A DNA stretch of 64,000 bases from Amycolatopsis bullii (GCF_014654205.1 NZ_BNAW01000002.1:372001-436000), one strand, 5' to 3'. Counted from the first letter of the stretch, positions 26,209 through 34,737 are shown. The notes: generated from the letters alone by a model not told the origin. Made by a program: numbers and translations.

Positions 26209-27004
26209 CGATCGCCGTCTGCACGCCGAGTTTCGCGTACGCCGCCATCGAACGCACGAAGTCGTCGCGGGTCTCCGGGGTCGGGCGCGGGTTGTTGGCC
26301 AGGACCGTCTTGCGGATCGTGTCGTAGTCGCGGCCGAGGTCGTCGCAGTGGCGGCGCAGCACGTCCAGCTTGTGCGCGACCTCCTCCGGCGACGTGCCGA
26401 AAATGTTGCACGCGTCGCCGTACTGGGCGACCAGCCGCAGCGTCTTGCGCTCCCCGGCGCCGCCGACGAGCACCTTGGGCCGGTTGATCGGCTGCGGCGA
26501 GCACAGCGTTTCCGCCAGCTGGTAGTGCTTGCCCTCGAACGGGCCGTTGTCCGCCGGGTCCCACATCTGCCGGCAGATGCGCAGCGTCTCCTCCAGCCGC
26601 TCGAACCGCTCGGCGACCGGCGGGAACGGCACGCCCATCCCCCGGTGCTCGCGCTCGAACCACGCGGCCCCGATGCCGAGGGCGGCCCGGCCGCCCGAGA
26701 GGACGTCGAGCGTGGTGACGATCTTCGCCAGCAGCCCCGGGTGCCGGTACGTCACGCCGGTGACGAGCAGGCCGAGCTCGATCCGGGACGTGTGCGCGGC
26801 GAGGTAGCCGAGCGTCGTGTAGCCCTCCAGCATGTTCGACTCGGCGGGCAGCCCGGTGGGCTCGATCTGGAAGTAGTGGTCCATGAAGGACAGCCAGGTC
26901 GCGCCCGCTTCCTCCGCCGCGGAACCCACGCGGGCGAGCTCGCCGGCGATGGCGGACGTCCCGCCGTCGATGTCGAAGATGGGCAGGTGGAAGCCGAGTT
27001 CCAT
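26129..27004 (-). CDS. LLM-class F420-dependent oxidoreductase
   Basis: 291 residues of the luciferase-like monooxygenase fold. Visible elements are GATWLSFMDHYFQIEP, RIELGLLVTGVTYRHPGLLAK, LDVLSGGRAALGIGAAWFEREH and KVLVGGAGERKTLRLVAQYGD. The last block is typical of F420-binding actinobacterial members. It acts as a cytosolic oxidoreductase on an unknown substrate. AGGAG lies 8 nt before the ATG. The promoter just upstream has the MerR-type 19-bp spacer, so induction through a MerR-family activator is likely. Confidence 0.9.
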   Translation of the reverse strand: MELGFHLPIFDIDGGTSAIAGELARVGSAAEEAGATWLSFMDHYFQIEPTGLPAESNMLEGYTTLGYLAAHTSRIELGLLVTGVTYRHPGLLAKIVTTLDVLSGGRAALGIGAAWFEREHRGMGVPFPPVAERFERLEETLRICRQMWDPADNGPFEGKHYQLAETLCSPQPINRPKVLVGGAGERKTLRLVAQYGDACNIFGTSPEEVAHKLDVLRRHCDDLGRDYDTIRKTVLANNPRPTPETRDDFVRSMAAYAKLGVQTAIVTPTTGSPAAWIEGMAPAVPQLAELG

Positions 27005-27037
27005 GAAACAAGCTCCTGACGTGGTCGGTGTGTCCCC

Positions 27038-27068
27038 ACGCTAGGACCTGGAGTGCGCTCCAGGGCAA
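27038..27068 (-). promoter_or_regulatory. MerR-type promoter/operator for the LLM oxidoreductase
   Basis: On the minus strand TTGCCC (27063-27068) and TAGCGT (27038-27043) are 19 bp apart. The perfect dyad CCTGGAG-TGCG-CTCCAGG (27047-27064) sits between them. A 19-bp spacer spanned by a dyad is the hallmark of promoters activated by MerR-family DNA distortion. No MerR gene is in the window. Confidence 0.8.
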
Positions 27069-27071
27069 GCC

Positions 27072-28384
27072 TCAACCCACGGCGGCGGCGAAGAAGTCCG
27101 CCACCGCCCGGTCGGACACCGGGCCTTCGGTCACCGGCACCCCGGCCGCACGCAGGCCGGCCGCGAACTCCGCCGACTTCCGGCCGCCGTTGGCGAGCAG
27201 GAACGGCGGTGCGCCCGGGCCCGCGTACGTCAGCGGGCTCGCCGCGCGCAGCGTCGACGGCGAGCGGCCCAGCGCCATGAGCACCGACGCGCGGGTGAGC
27301 GGATCCAGGCCGGCGAGGTCGAAGCCGGCCGGGGCCGACAGGGCCGCCACCGCGCGGACCGTGCTGTCCTCGCCCGCGTACTGGCCGGTGTCCTGACCCC
27401 GCACGACGCCGAGCAATGACGCCAAGGTGCCGCCCGTGCCGGTGCCCGCCACCGCGATCCGCGCCGGGTCGACGGCCAGCGCGGCCGCGTTGGCCTTGAG
27501 GAACCGGACCGCGCACCGGGCGTCGTCGAGCGGGGCCGGCCACGGCGCCGCGGGCGCGAGCCGGAAGTCGATCACGGCGACCGCGAACCCCCGGGCGGTC
27601 AGCTCGTCCCGCAGCGGGCCGAACCGGGAGCCGGCGAGCAGCGCCCCCGGCCCGGTGGGCTCGCGGTTGCCCAGGACCAGCCCGCCGCCGTGCAGGAACA
27701 GCACCACCGGGACCGGCGGCCCGCCCGCCGAACGCCGGTAGACGTCCATGGCCAGCGGAATCCCGTCGGCGCGGCAGTACTCGAACGTGCCCTGGCCCGT
27801 GTCGAGCAACGTCGAAGCGGCGGGTCCGGTGCTGCTCTCGCCGGCCGCGACGGTGCCCGCCACGCCGTCGCGAGCACCGCCGCGAGCACCGGGAACAGCA
27901 CGATCCACGCCAGCACCCGCCGCGGCGCGGACGGCCACGGGTGCGCGCGGCGCCGGGACACGAGGAGGAACCCGTACAGCGCGACGACCTGCAGCCCGGC
28001 GGCCACGTAGTCGGTGAAACCGGCGATCGTGTCCGCCGGCTGCCACGCGTCGAACCGCGTCAGCAGCCCGAGCGGACGGCTGACCACCCACAGGACGAGC
28101 GCCCCGGCCGACGCGAGCGCGCCGAAGTGCGCCGTCTTGCGCGTCGGCCACCCCAGCACCGCGACGGCGGCGACGATCCCGACGGCGGCCACCGCGCCGA
28201 ACAGCATCGCGTACAGCTGCCAGACCCGCCACAGCGCGGGCAGCGCGGCCGCCGGGATCGCCGCGCCACCGAGCGCGGCGAAGACGGCCGTGACCAGCAA
28301 CGGACCCCGGCGCAGCGCCGGCGGCGCGGTCGACGGCGTCATTGACGGGCGGCGCGTGCCGGGATACCCGTCGACGACCTTCAT
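27072..28384 (-). pseudogene. Membrane-anchored alpha/beta-hydrolase-like gene, frameshifted, catalytic residues lost
   Basis: From 28384 the first frame encodes five hydrophobic helices (LLVTAVFAALGGAAIPAAAL through RVLAWIVLFPVLAAVLATAW). Near 27870-27890 the coding signal jumps to another frame (one base missing), continuing GQGTFEYCRADGIPLAMDVY, VVLFLHGGGLVLGNREP (oxyanion HGGG) and DPARIAVAGTGTGG. In active relatives that last block is GDSAGG, so the nucleophile Ser is Gly here. The usual C-terminal HGF is replaced by SDRAVADFF. It could instead be two overlapping genes, but the first frame has no stop for 270 nt into the hydrolase. ATG 28342 is an alternative start. Confidence 0.6.
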
Positions 28385-28419
28385 GCCGCCAGTGTCACCC
28401 TCGTGGCGCGAACGCGCAC

Positions 28420-29214
28420 CTACTTGCGGGCCGCCGTGTAGTTCCGGAACAGCAGGTAGGTGTCGAGGACGTCGGACGACGCGCTTTCGACCGACCGGTA
28501 GATCCCCCACTTCGGGCGGACGTAGTCGCCCTGGTCGGGGAGGTTGACGTTGCTCATGCTGCCCTGCGCGGCGACCGGCGCCCCGGACCCGGTGCCGTTG
28601 CGGATGACGCAGGCCGCCTTGCCCTTCGCGCCCGGCGTGAACGTCCACTCGATGGTGATCCACTTGTTCCGCAGCGGCGACAGGTCGGTGGCCGCGATGC
28701 TCGGCGAACCGGAGTTGGCGTACGCCCGGGCGTTGAGCAGCTCCTTGCCGCCGCTGCGGGTCAGGTCGAGCGTCACCCACGGGCCGCCGTTGGTGGACGG
28801 CGTCTTCGTCTGGAAGATGTGGGTGAACTTGCTGGTGCCGTGCAGCGAAGACGGGATGTACATCTCGTAGGAGAGGGTCCACGTCTCGCCGTTGTGCATC
28901 TTCAGCGTGGTGCCGTTCTGCACCATGCCCTTCGACTCGGTGCGCTGGCGGTCACCGCCGCCGGTGGTGTCGCGGTCGTCCTTCCAGATGCTGAAGCGGT
29001 AGTGGTCGCCTTCGACCACGACGTACTTGCGGTCGGGGTGGTGGTGGCCGCGGTCGGCCTCGATGCCCTCGAAGGCCTTCAGGCCGTCGGTGGCGGGGTC
29101 CGGGTGCCACAGCGGGGCCGCGTGGGCGGGGAGGGCGGCGCCGAGGACGATCGGCACGGCGAGAGCGGAGACGGCGAGCGAGCGCAGCGCCGTCCGGCGG
29201 GGGAATTCCGGCAT
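28420..29214 (-). CDS. Secreted polysaccharide-lyase-like protein (heparinase-I-type jelly roll)
   Basis: 264 residues. The start MPEFPRRTALRSLAVSAL followed by a hydrophobic stretch and AHAA is a twin-arginine-type signal. The mature part has TLSYEMYIPSSLHGTSKFTH, GGPWVTLDLTRSG, KWITIEWTF and RPKWGIYRSVES. These are typical of concanavalin-like heparin-lyase-I and glucuronan-lyase-type folds. No catalytic assignment is possible by eye. AAGGA lies 11 nt before the ATG. A near-consensus promoter with a dyad (29314-29342) suggests sugar-responsive control. No lyase partner genes are adjacent. Confidence 0.7.
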   Translation of the reverse strand: MPEFPRRTALRSLAVSALAVPIVLGAALPAHAAPLWHPDPATDGLKAFEGIEADRGHHHPDRKYVVVEGDHYRFSIWKDDRDTTGGGDRQRTESKGMVQNGTTLKMHNGETWTLSYEMYIPSSLHGTSKFTHIFQTKTPSTNGGPWVTLDLTRSGGKELLNARAYANSGSPSIAATDLSPLRNKWITIEWTFTPGAKGKAACVIRNGTGSGAPVAAQGSMSNVNLPDQGDYVRPKWGIYRSVESASSDVLDTYLLFRNYTAARK

Positions 29215-29313
29215 CGTCGGTGTGTCCTTCCTGACGGAGTACGGCAGGGGTGCACATCGGCCGGCGGACGGGCCCGGAGAATCCGGGCTGGTCATCCGAT
29301 GTCTTGCGCTAAA

Positions 29314-29342
29314 AAGCTAGAAGAGACAGCGCTTTCTGTCAA
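29314..29342 (-). promoter_or_regulatory. Consensus promoter with LacI-like dyad for the lyase-like gene
   Basis: On the minus strand TTGACA (29337-29342), 17 bp, TAGCTT (29314-29319). The spacer and -35 overlap the dyad GACAG-N6-CTGTC (29325-29340) with AGCGCT near its centre. LacI-family operators often have such a CG centre. Repressor not identified. Confidence 0.65.
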
Positions 29343-29404
29343 CGCCCACCCGGTTGCGGTCGCGGTCGGCCAAGAATTCATCGGACTGCTGTAGGTTCGC
29401 GAGC

Positions 29405-30130
29405 ATGGACTACTTCCGCGGCCGCGACGGCCGGGAACTCGCCTACCGCACCGTCGGTGACGGGCGGGCGCTGGTGTTGTTCCACGGATTCACCGGCTCG
29501 GGACGCGACTGGCTCGGTCCCGCGGCGGTGCTCGCGGACCACGGGCACCGGGTGATCCTCCCGGACCTGCGCGGCCACGGGGCGAGCGCCGCCCCGCACG
29601 ACGCTGCGGCGTACCCGCCCGATGTCCTGGCCGACGACGGGCTCGCCCTGCTCGGCCACCTCGGCCTCGACGACTACGACCTGGGCGGCTACTCGTTCGG
29701 CGCCCGGGTCGTGCTGCGCCTGCTGGCCCGCGGCGCCCGCCCGGGCCGTGCGGTCGTGGCCGGCCAGGGCCTCGACGCCGTCCTCAAGACGGCTTCCGGG
29801 ACCGGCGGCTACCACGCCGTCTTGACCGCGCTGATCGACGGCGAGCCCGTGGCTCCCGGATCGCCGGCGTACTGGGTCCGGCAGGGCGGCGGTGATCCGG
29901 TGGCACTGCGGCACGTCCTCGGCACCCACGTGCCGACGACGGACCTGCACCGGCTCACCACGCCCACCCTGGTCCTGGTGGGCGACGAGGACGCCGGCCA
30001 CGCCACGGCCGAAGCCCTCGCCGCGGCACTGCCGGCCGGCTGCTTCACCCGGGTGCCGGGCACCCACTACACGGCGATGAGCAGCCCGGAACTGACGGCG
30101 GCGATGGTGGAGTTCCTGGCTCAGGCGTAG
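29405..30130 (+). CDS. Alpha/beta-hydrolase (MenH/esterase-like)
   Basis: 241 residues. Conserved features are ALVLFHGFTGSGRDW (oxyanion), VILPDLRGHGAS, DLGGYSFGARVVL with the nucleophile Ser in GYSFG, LVLVGDEDAGH (acid Asp) and VPGTHYTAM (catalytic His). The triad is therefore complete. A TAGGTT hexamer (29392-29397) ends 7 nt before ATG 29405 with no Shine-Dalgarno, pointing to leaderless mRNA. Substrate unknown. It is divergent from the lyase-like gene and overlaps the next, convergent gene by 10 bp. Confidence 0.87.
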   Translation: MDYFRGRDGRELAYRTVGDGRALVLFHGFTGSGRDWLGPAAVLADHGHRVILPDLRGHGASAAPHDAAAYPPDVLADDGLALLGHLGLDDYDLGGYSFGARVVLRLLARGARPGRAVVAGQGLDAVLKTASGTGGYHAVLTALIDGEPVAPGSPAYWVRQGGGDPVALRHVLGTHVPTTDLHRLTTPTLVLVGDEDAGHATAEALAAALPAGCFTRVPGTHYTAMSSPELTAAMVEFLAQA

Positions 30131-31116
30131 CACTCGGCCAGTGCCCCGAACGCCTCCTTGGGTTCCCACGGGACGCCCGGGTAGGTCTCGCCGTCCCCTT
30201 CCTCCAGGACCTTCACCACGCCCGGGCTCGCCATGTCCAGGTCGGTCCGCGGGTCGGCCCGGTGCACCAGCCCGTAACACACGAAGGTGCAGGCGAACGC
30301 CGCGTCGACGCCTTCGGTCGTGAAGACCTCGACCAGTTCGCGCAGGTAGCGGGCCTGCTCCTGTTCGTCCCGGACGTAGTCGCCCTTCAGCCGGACCGGG
30401 AGGTCGTCTTCGTACTCGAGGATTTCGCCGGAGCGGGCACCCAGATCCGCCGCGCCGCGGTAGGGCGTCACGCCGAATTCCGTGATCGCCACCGGTTTGC
30501 CCGCCGCGACGAGGTTCCGGACGCCCTCGCGGTAGAGGTGCTCGACCTCCTTCGAGCGGTGCGCGTCCACCGAGACGATGTCGAAGGGCGCCCAGTCGAC
30601 GCGCTCCAGCGGAATCGCCGCGTACGTGACGCGGCCGCCGAACCGGGCCCGGACGATCTCCACCGCGCGGGCCAGGAACGCGTTGATCCGCTCCGGCAGC
30701 GTGGCCACGAGTTCCCGCGACGCGAGCAGGTTTTCCAGCCGCTCGGGGAGGCTGCCGCCCGGCAGGAAGCCGTGGCAGAACAGGCTCAGCTCGGCGCCCG
30801 TGACGAACACGATCCCGGCGCCCGCCGCGCGCAGGCGTTCGGCTCGCTCGGCGGCGTCGGCGAAGAGGTCCAGCACCTCCTCCGGGCCGCGGTCCCACGG
30901 GAACGGCGAGAACCACACCTCCAGCCCGAGCGCGGCCGCCTCGCGCGCGGCGAACTCGATCCGGTCCAGGTCGGTGCCGATCAGCCGCACCGCCGTGCAG
31001 TGCAGGTCGTCGCGGATGATCCTCAGTTCGCGGCGCACGAGGTCCGGGTCGAACGGGCGGTTGAAGCGCCCGCCGAGCTCGAACCCCGTGTCGTAGCCGA
31101 TGCCCTCGGCTCGCAT
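30121..31116 (-). CDS. Glycoside-hydrolase-type TIM-barrel protein, unknown specificity
   Basis: 331 residues beginning GIGYDTGFELGGRFNRPFDP. The sequence alternates beta/alpha units (TAVRLIGTDLDRIEFAAREA, LEVWFSPFPWDRGPEEVLDL, FDIVSVDAHRSKEVEHLY). It has PVAITEFGVTPYRGAAD, where TEFG sits as the nucleophile Glu does in clan GH-A hydrolases. No signal peptide. Some relatives carry uninformative names such as abortive infection protein. GGGAGGAAG precedes the ATG closely. It is divergent from a TetR gene, with a shared operator at 31137. Confidence 0.65.
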   Translation of the reverse strand: MRAEGIGYDTGFELGGRFNRPFDPDLVRRELRIIRDDLHCTAVRLIGTDLDRIEFAAREAAALGLEVWFSPFPWDRGPEEVLDLFADAAERAERLRAAGAGIVFVTGAELSLFCHGFLPGGSLPERLENLLASRELVATLPERINAFLARAVEIVRARFGGRVTYAAIPLERVDWAPFDIVSVDAHRSKEVEHLYREGVRNLVAAGKPVAITEFGVTPYRGAADLGARSGEILEYEDDLPVRLKGDYVRDEQEQARYLRELVEVFTTEGVDAAFACTFVCYGLVHRADPRTDLDMASPGVVKVLEEGDGETYPGVPWEPKEAFGALAECYA

Positions 31117-31136
31117 GCTTCCTCCCAGTCATTAAG

Positions 31137-31154
31137 GTACGGTTCGTACCGTAC
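31137..31154. promoter_or_regulatory. TetR operator in divergent promoter region
   Basis: GTACGGT-TCGT-ACCGTAC is a perfect 7-bp-arm dyad in the 52-bp gap between the TIM-barrel gene and the TetR gene. The TetR -10 (TATACT, 31157-31162) follows directly. A bound repressor would cover both divergent promoters. Confidence 0.75.
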
Positions 31155-31168
31155 TCTATACTGGGCCC

Positions 31169-31744
31169 ATGGCGAAGACGCGGCGCCGGGGCACCGAACT
31201 GGAAGAGGCGATCCTGCGCGCGGCGGCGGCCGAGCTCGCCGAAGCCGGCTATCCCGGCCTGACCATGGACGGCGTCGCGCAGCGCGCCGGCACCAACAAG
31301 AACGCGATCTACCGCCGCTGGCCGAACCGCGCCGCGCTCGGCGTCGCCGCGTACCGCCACCTCGCCGAGGACACGCTGAAGCCGCCCGACACCGGCAGCC
31401 TCCGCGAAGACGCGCTGACCCTGCTGCGGGCGATCAACTGCGGCCAGACGTCCCCGGCCGCACGGGCCCTGCGCAGTCTCCTCACCGGCGTGGGCGACGA
31501 ACCGGACCTCCGCGAGCAGCTGCACGAACTGGCCGCCGAAGGCGGTGCCGCCGCCTGGCTGACCCTCGTCGGCCGGGCGGTGGACCGCGGCGAGGCCCGG
31601 CCGGGAGCCCGGCACCCGCGCGTCGCGACGGTGGCACTCGTGCTGCTGCGCAACGAATACCTCACCCGCGGTCTGACCACAGTGGACGAAGAAGTGCTCG
31701 TCGAGATCGTCGACGAGGTCTACCTGCCGCTGGTGCGCGCATGA
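31169..31744 (+). CDS. TetR-family regulator
   Basis: 191 residues. HTH: AILRAAAAELAEAGYPGLTM with VAQRAGTNKNAIYRRWPNRAAL. The C-terminal part resembles TetR_C_16-type domains of actinobacteria. A perfect TATACT -10 ends 6 nt before the ATG, so its mRNA is probably leaderless. It likely represses itself, the downstream kinase-like gene (ATGA overlap) and the divergent TIM-barrel gene through the dyad at 31137. Confidence 0.9.
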   Translation: MAKTRRRGTELEEAILRAAAAELAEAGYPGLTMDGVAQRAGTNKNAIYRRWPNRAALGVAAYRHLAEDTLKPPDTGSLREDALTLLRAINCGQTSPAARALRSLLTGVGDEPDLREQLHELAAEGGAAAWLTLVGRAVDRGEARPGARHPRVATVALVLLRNEYLTRGLTTVDEEVLVEIVDEVYLPLVRA

Positions 31745-32718
31745 CGCCCCGGCTGGCTCGTCACGAGCGGATCGCCGCCGTCCTCGCGGAAGCCGGCGAC
31801 GACCTCCTGGCCGCGGCCCGCCCGCTCGGCACCGGGATCGGGGGCTCGTCCTGGCTGCTGCAGGCGGCCGGCGAACCGGTCTTCGTCAAACGGGTCCCGC
31901 TCACCGACGTCGAGCTGGCGAACCCGCACTCGACGGCCGACCTCTACGGGCTGCCGCCGTGGTCGCACTACGGGGTCGGTTCCGCGGGCGGCGGCGCGTG
32001 GCGCGAGCTGGAAGCGCACCTCATGACGACGGCGTGGGTCCGCGGCGGCGAGTGCGAGAACTTCCCGCTCCTGCACCACTGGCGGCTCGCGCCGGGCCTG
32101 CCTCGCCCGCGCGCCGACATCGAGGCCGACGTCGCGTTCTGGCACGGCGACCCCGGCGTGCGGCGCCGCCTGGAAGCGCTTGCGGGCGCGCGCACCGACC
32201 TCGTCCTGTTCCTCGAGTACCTGCCGCACGACCTCGCCGGCTGGCCCGGTGACGATCTGCCGCTCGAGGAAGACCTGCGGCGCATCACCGGCTTCCTGGC
32301 GGCGCAGGGTGTCCAGCACTTCGACGCGCACTTCGCCAACATCGTCACCGACGGCGAGCGGCTCTACCTCACCGACTTCGGCCTCGCCGTGGCGCCGGGT
32401 TTCGACCTTTCGGACGCCGAAGCGCAGTTCCTCGCCGAGCACGCCGACCACGACCGCGCCTACGTGCTGACCCACCTGCTCAACCGGCACGTCCGCGGCC
32501 TGCGGGCGTGGCCGGATCCCCGCGCCCGCAACGACTTCGTCCGCGCGTGCGCTGCCGGGGACGTACCGGACCAGGCGCCGCTGCTGCGCCGGTACGCCCC
32601 GCTGGCCGCCGTCGTCAACGACTTCTACTTCGCGCTCCACACCGAGAGCCGGAAGACGCCGTACCCGCGCGCCGCGATCGCCGAGCAGCTCGCCCGCGCG
32701 GGCGTCCTCGAGAACTGA
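31741..32718 (+). CDS. Phosphotransferase/protein-kinase-like protein
   Basis: 325 residues with a kinase-like catalytic core. GEPVFVKRVPLTDVEL carries a likely ATP-binding Lys; VQHFDAHFANIV has the HxD and Asn of the catalytic loop; LYLTDFGLAV has the DFG metal-binding Asp. The overall pattern fits the APH/choline-kinase-type group rather than classical Ser/Thr kinases. Target unknown. Its ATG overlaps the TetR stop, so the two are co-expressed. Confidence 0.75.
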   Translation: MTPRLARHERIAAVLAEAGDDLLAAARPLGTGIGGSSWLLQAAGEPVFVKRVPLTDVELANPHSTADLYGLPPWSHYGVGSAGGGAWRELEAHLMTTAWVRGGECENFPLLHHWRLAPGLPRPRADIEADVAFWHGDPGVRRRLEALAGARTDLVLFLEYLPHDLAGWPGDDLPLEEDLRRITGFLAAQGVQHFDAHFANIVTDGERLYLTDFGLAVAPGFDLSDAEAQFLAEHADHDRAYVLTHLLNRHVRGLRAWPDPRARNDFVRACAAGDVPDQAPLLRRYAPLAAVVNDFYFALHTESRKTPYPRAAIAEQLARAGVLEN

Positions 32719-32722
32719 GCCG

Positions 32723-32923
32723 TCACCGCGCCACCAGGTACAGGCCGCCCATGATCGCCGCGATCGCCGCACCGATCGCGGTGACGAGCACGGATCCGGT
32801 GGTCAGGTAGAGAGCCCCGGTTCCGACCATGATTCCCTTGATCATATCCAGAGCCGCGGTGATCCGGTTCTTGCCCGGCTGACGCGACCCGTTGGCCTTC
32901 GACGGATTGACGCTTTTGCTCAT
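32723..32923 (-). CDS. Small membrane protein
   Basis: 66 residues: a basic N-terminus (KSVNPSKANGSRQPGKNRIT) and a hydrophobic C-terminal half (MVGTGALYLTTGSVLVTAIG and following) that can form one or two helices. GAGAGG lies about 10 nt upstream of the ATG. No family recognised. It is convergent with the kinase-like gene, 4 bp apart. Confidence 0.65.
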   Translation of the reverse strand: MSKSVNPSKANGSRQPGKNRITAALDMIKGIMVGTGALYLTTGSVLVTAIGAAIAAIMGGLYLVAR

Positions 32924-33194
32924 CTCAACGGGTCCTCTCGTCCCTCGCGGCGGACCCCCGGACCCGGGAATCGCCGTAACGAATCCGGACGGCCGGTCGA
33001 CTTTTGGGGTACTGTGCGAACTTCACGGTAAGGACGGCAGGACACGGAACTGCCCCACCGCCTGGAGCCTTTCGTGGCCGTTCGCTGTTTCTCGCCGCCG
33101 GAGCCTGGTCGATGTTCGCCGACCGTCGCCTGGGCTCGCCCCACGTCGTCGGCCTTGGCCGCCGAAGCCGTCCGGCTTCACTTCCGGAGGAACC
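32924..33194. other. Divergent intergenic region, no recognisable element
   Basis: 271 bases between the small membrane protein and the unknown 416-aa gene. The frame of the latter is open back to 32892, but the GGAGG-preceded GTG at 33195 is the better start and the upstream peptide is low in order. No convincing promoter or palindrome was found. Confidence 0.4.
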
Positions 33195-34445
33195 GTGACC
33201 GACCCGTCAGGCGCGCGGCGCGGCCCTTCAGCCACCTCGACGACGGAGATCGAAGCAGCGCTGCGCTGGCTGGCCACGCGACGGCACGCCCGGCCGCTCG
33301 CCCTACTGCAGCATGCCGTCGATGAGCCGGGAAGTGAGTCGGCGGTCCGGCTCGAGCCGCTGGTCGCGCCCACCGCATCGCTCGGCGAGGGCACCCCGGC
33401 GGTACGGGCACTCGCCGTCTGGGGCTTGATCATCCACGCCGTGAACCGGATCGGGTCGAACGAGGAATCGCGACGCCGCAACGCGCTTCACGCGGCTTTC
33501 CGCCTGGAGCGGCGACCCGAAATCGCGGAACCGTGGAAATCGACCCTGGAAGGGCGGTTCAGCCAGCTGCTGGCGTTGCCGGGCGTCTTCGGTGACCCAC
33601 CACCGACCACCACGACACCGATGCACCGCGCCTGGCGGGACGGTGTCGCGCAGAAGCTGGCCCCGATGATCCGGGACCACCTCGTCCGGCTCGCCGGAGA
33701 TCCCGGCAGCTGGGAGCCTTACCTGGCCCTCGCCCGCTCGCGCGAAGCCGGCGTCGGTGACAACACCCCGGCGTCCGGTGTCCGGCCGGAGGATCCGGCG
33801 GCCGGCTACCGTTCACCCACCGAGGGCGCCCAGCCGGTGTTCGTGGTCTTGTTCATCACCACCGTCTTCATGCGGCACAAGACCGCGTTCCGGCGCATCA
33901 CCGAACGATTGGTGACCGCACAGGAGGACGGCGTCGACGGGTACTTGGCCCGAGCACTGACCGGATTCGGCTGGTCGGCCGATGATCCCTCCAACATCCC
34001 GGTCAGACCCCTGTGGAACTGCCGTCTGGAGGACCCAGTACGCTCTCGCACCGGGGAATCGCTGGTCACCAAACTGCGGTTCCCTCGGCCTTTGCTGCGT
34101 AACGAAAGTCATTTTTTCGTTTCCGAAGCAATCGATGATCACATCACGGAGGAACGACGCTGGGTCAATGTCGAGATAGATCACCACGGCATCGCACCGG
34201 GGCGCCTTCTCCACGGGCACATCCCCGTCTCCGGCCTGACCATCCGGATCAGGTTCGACGACGCGGAACTGCCTGACGCGTGCTGGTGGTACGCCGAACA
34301 ATCCGAACGGCAACGACTCACCCCACCCCCTCGTGACGACCCGCGTCGGCTGCAGATCATCGACGGCAACGTGGAGCACACCTTCACCGAGCGTTGCCAT
34401 CCCCGCGACAACTACGGTGTCGCTTTCTCCTGGCCGGATTTCTGA
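33195..34445 (+). CDS. Conserved-looking protein of unknown function (416 aa)
   Basis: 416 residues, not assigned to a family. The N-terminal 200 residues are helical (ALRWLATRRHARPLALLQHA, WGLIIHAVNRIGSNEESRRR). A middle segment PVFVVLFITTVFMRHKTAFR is hydrophobic then basic. The C-terminal 130 residues are probably beta-rich (RRWVNVEIDHHGIAPGRLLH, PVSGLTIRIRFDDAELPDAC). No signal peptide. GTG 33195 follows CCGGAGG by 5 nt. Base composition falls towards the 3' end (for example 34101-34150), unlike the neighbours, hinting at transfer. A 15-codon ORF and a strong hairpin follow. Confidence 0.75.
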   Translation: MTDPSGARRGPSATSTTEIEAALRWLATRRHARPLALLQHAVDEPGSESAVRLEPLVAPTASLGEGTPAVRALAVWGLIIHAVNRIGSNEESRRRNALHAAFRLERRPEIAEPWKSTLEGRFSQLLALPGVFGDPPPTTTTPMHRAWRDGVAQKLAPMIRDHLVRLAGDPGSWEPYLALARSREAGVGDNTPASGVRPEDPAAGYRSPTEGAQPVFVVLFITTVFMRHKTAFRRITERLVTAQEDGVDGYLARALTGFGWSADDPSNIPVRPLWNCRLEDPVRSRTGESLVTKLRFPRPLLRNESHFFVSEAIDDHITEERRWVNVEIDHHGIAPGRLLHGHIPVSGLTIRIRFDDAELPDACWWYAEQSERQRLTPPPRDDPRRLQIIDGNVEHTFTERCHPRDNYGVAFSWPDF

Positions 34446-34492
34446 GTCAGAACCGGGGCGCCCGGCGCGCCCAGAGAGGATCGCAATCAATC

Positions 34493-34540
34493 ATGGACGG
34501 CAAAGGCACCAGCAGCGGCGGCGGAAACACCGGAAACTAG
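34493..34540 (+). CDS. Possible 15-residue peptide MDGKGTSSGGGNTGN
   Basis: A tiny ORF 47 nt after the unknown 416-aa gene. A GAGAGGA lies 12 nt before its ATG, rather far. The Gly/Ser/Asn/Thr-rich product contains no cysteine. A strong terminator hairpin begins 21 nt after its stop, so it could be the last gene of the transcript. It may be a peptide signal or precursor, or no gene at all. Confidence 0.35.
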   Translation: MDGKGTSSGGGNTGN

Positions 34541-34561
34541 CCGCACGGTCACCGAAGTCCG

Positions 34562-34597
34562 CAAAGGCCACCCGGAGTAATTCCGGCGTGGCCTTTG
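34562..34597. terminator. Strong hairpin after the unknown-protein locus
   Basis: caaaggccac (34562-34571) pairs perfectly with gtggcctttg (34588-34597), and an inner CCGGA/TCCGG pairs again. The A-rich 5' side and T-rich 3' side make it work in both directions. Confidence 0.75.
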
Positions 34598-34737
34598 TCA
34601 ACAGCACCTTCGACGACGGAACGTAACGAAAAGGCGAGTCGTCATCCTGTCGGTTGATACCGATCGAGTTGCCGAACAGGTGCAGCCAGTCCGCCGGTGA
34701 CACCGTTGTCAGCACCGGGACACCGCCGCCCCGGCTC

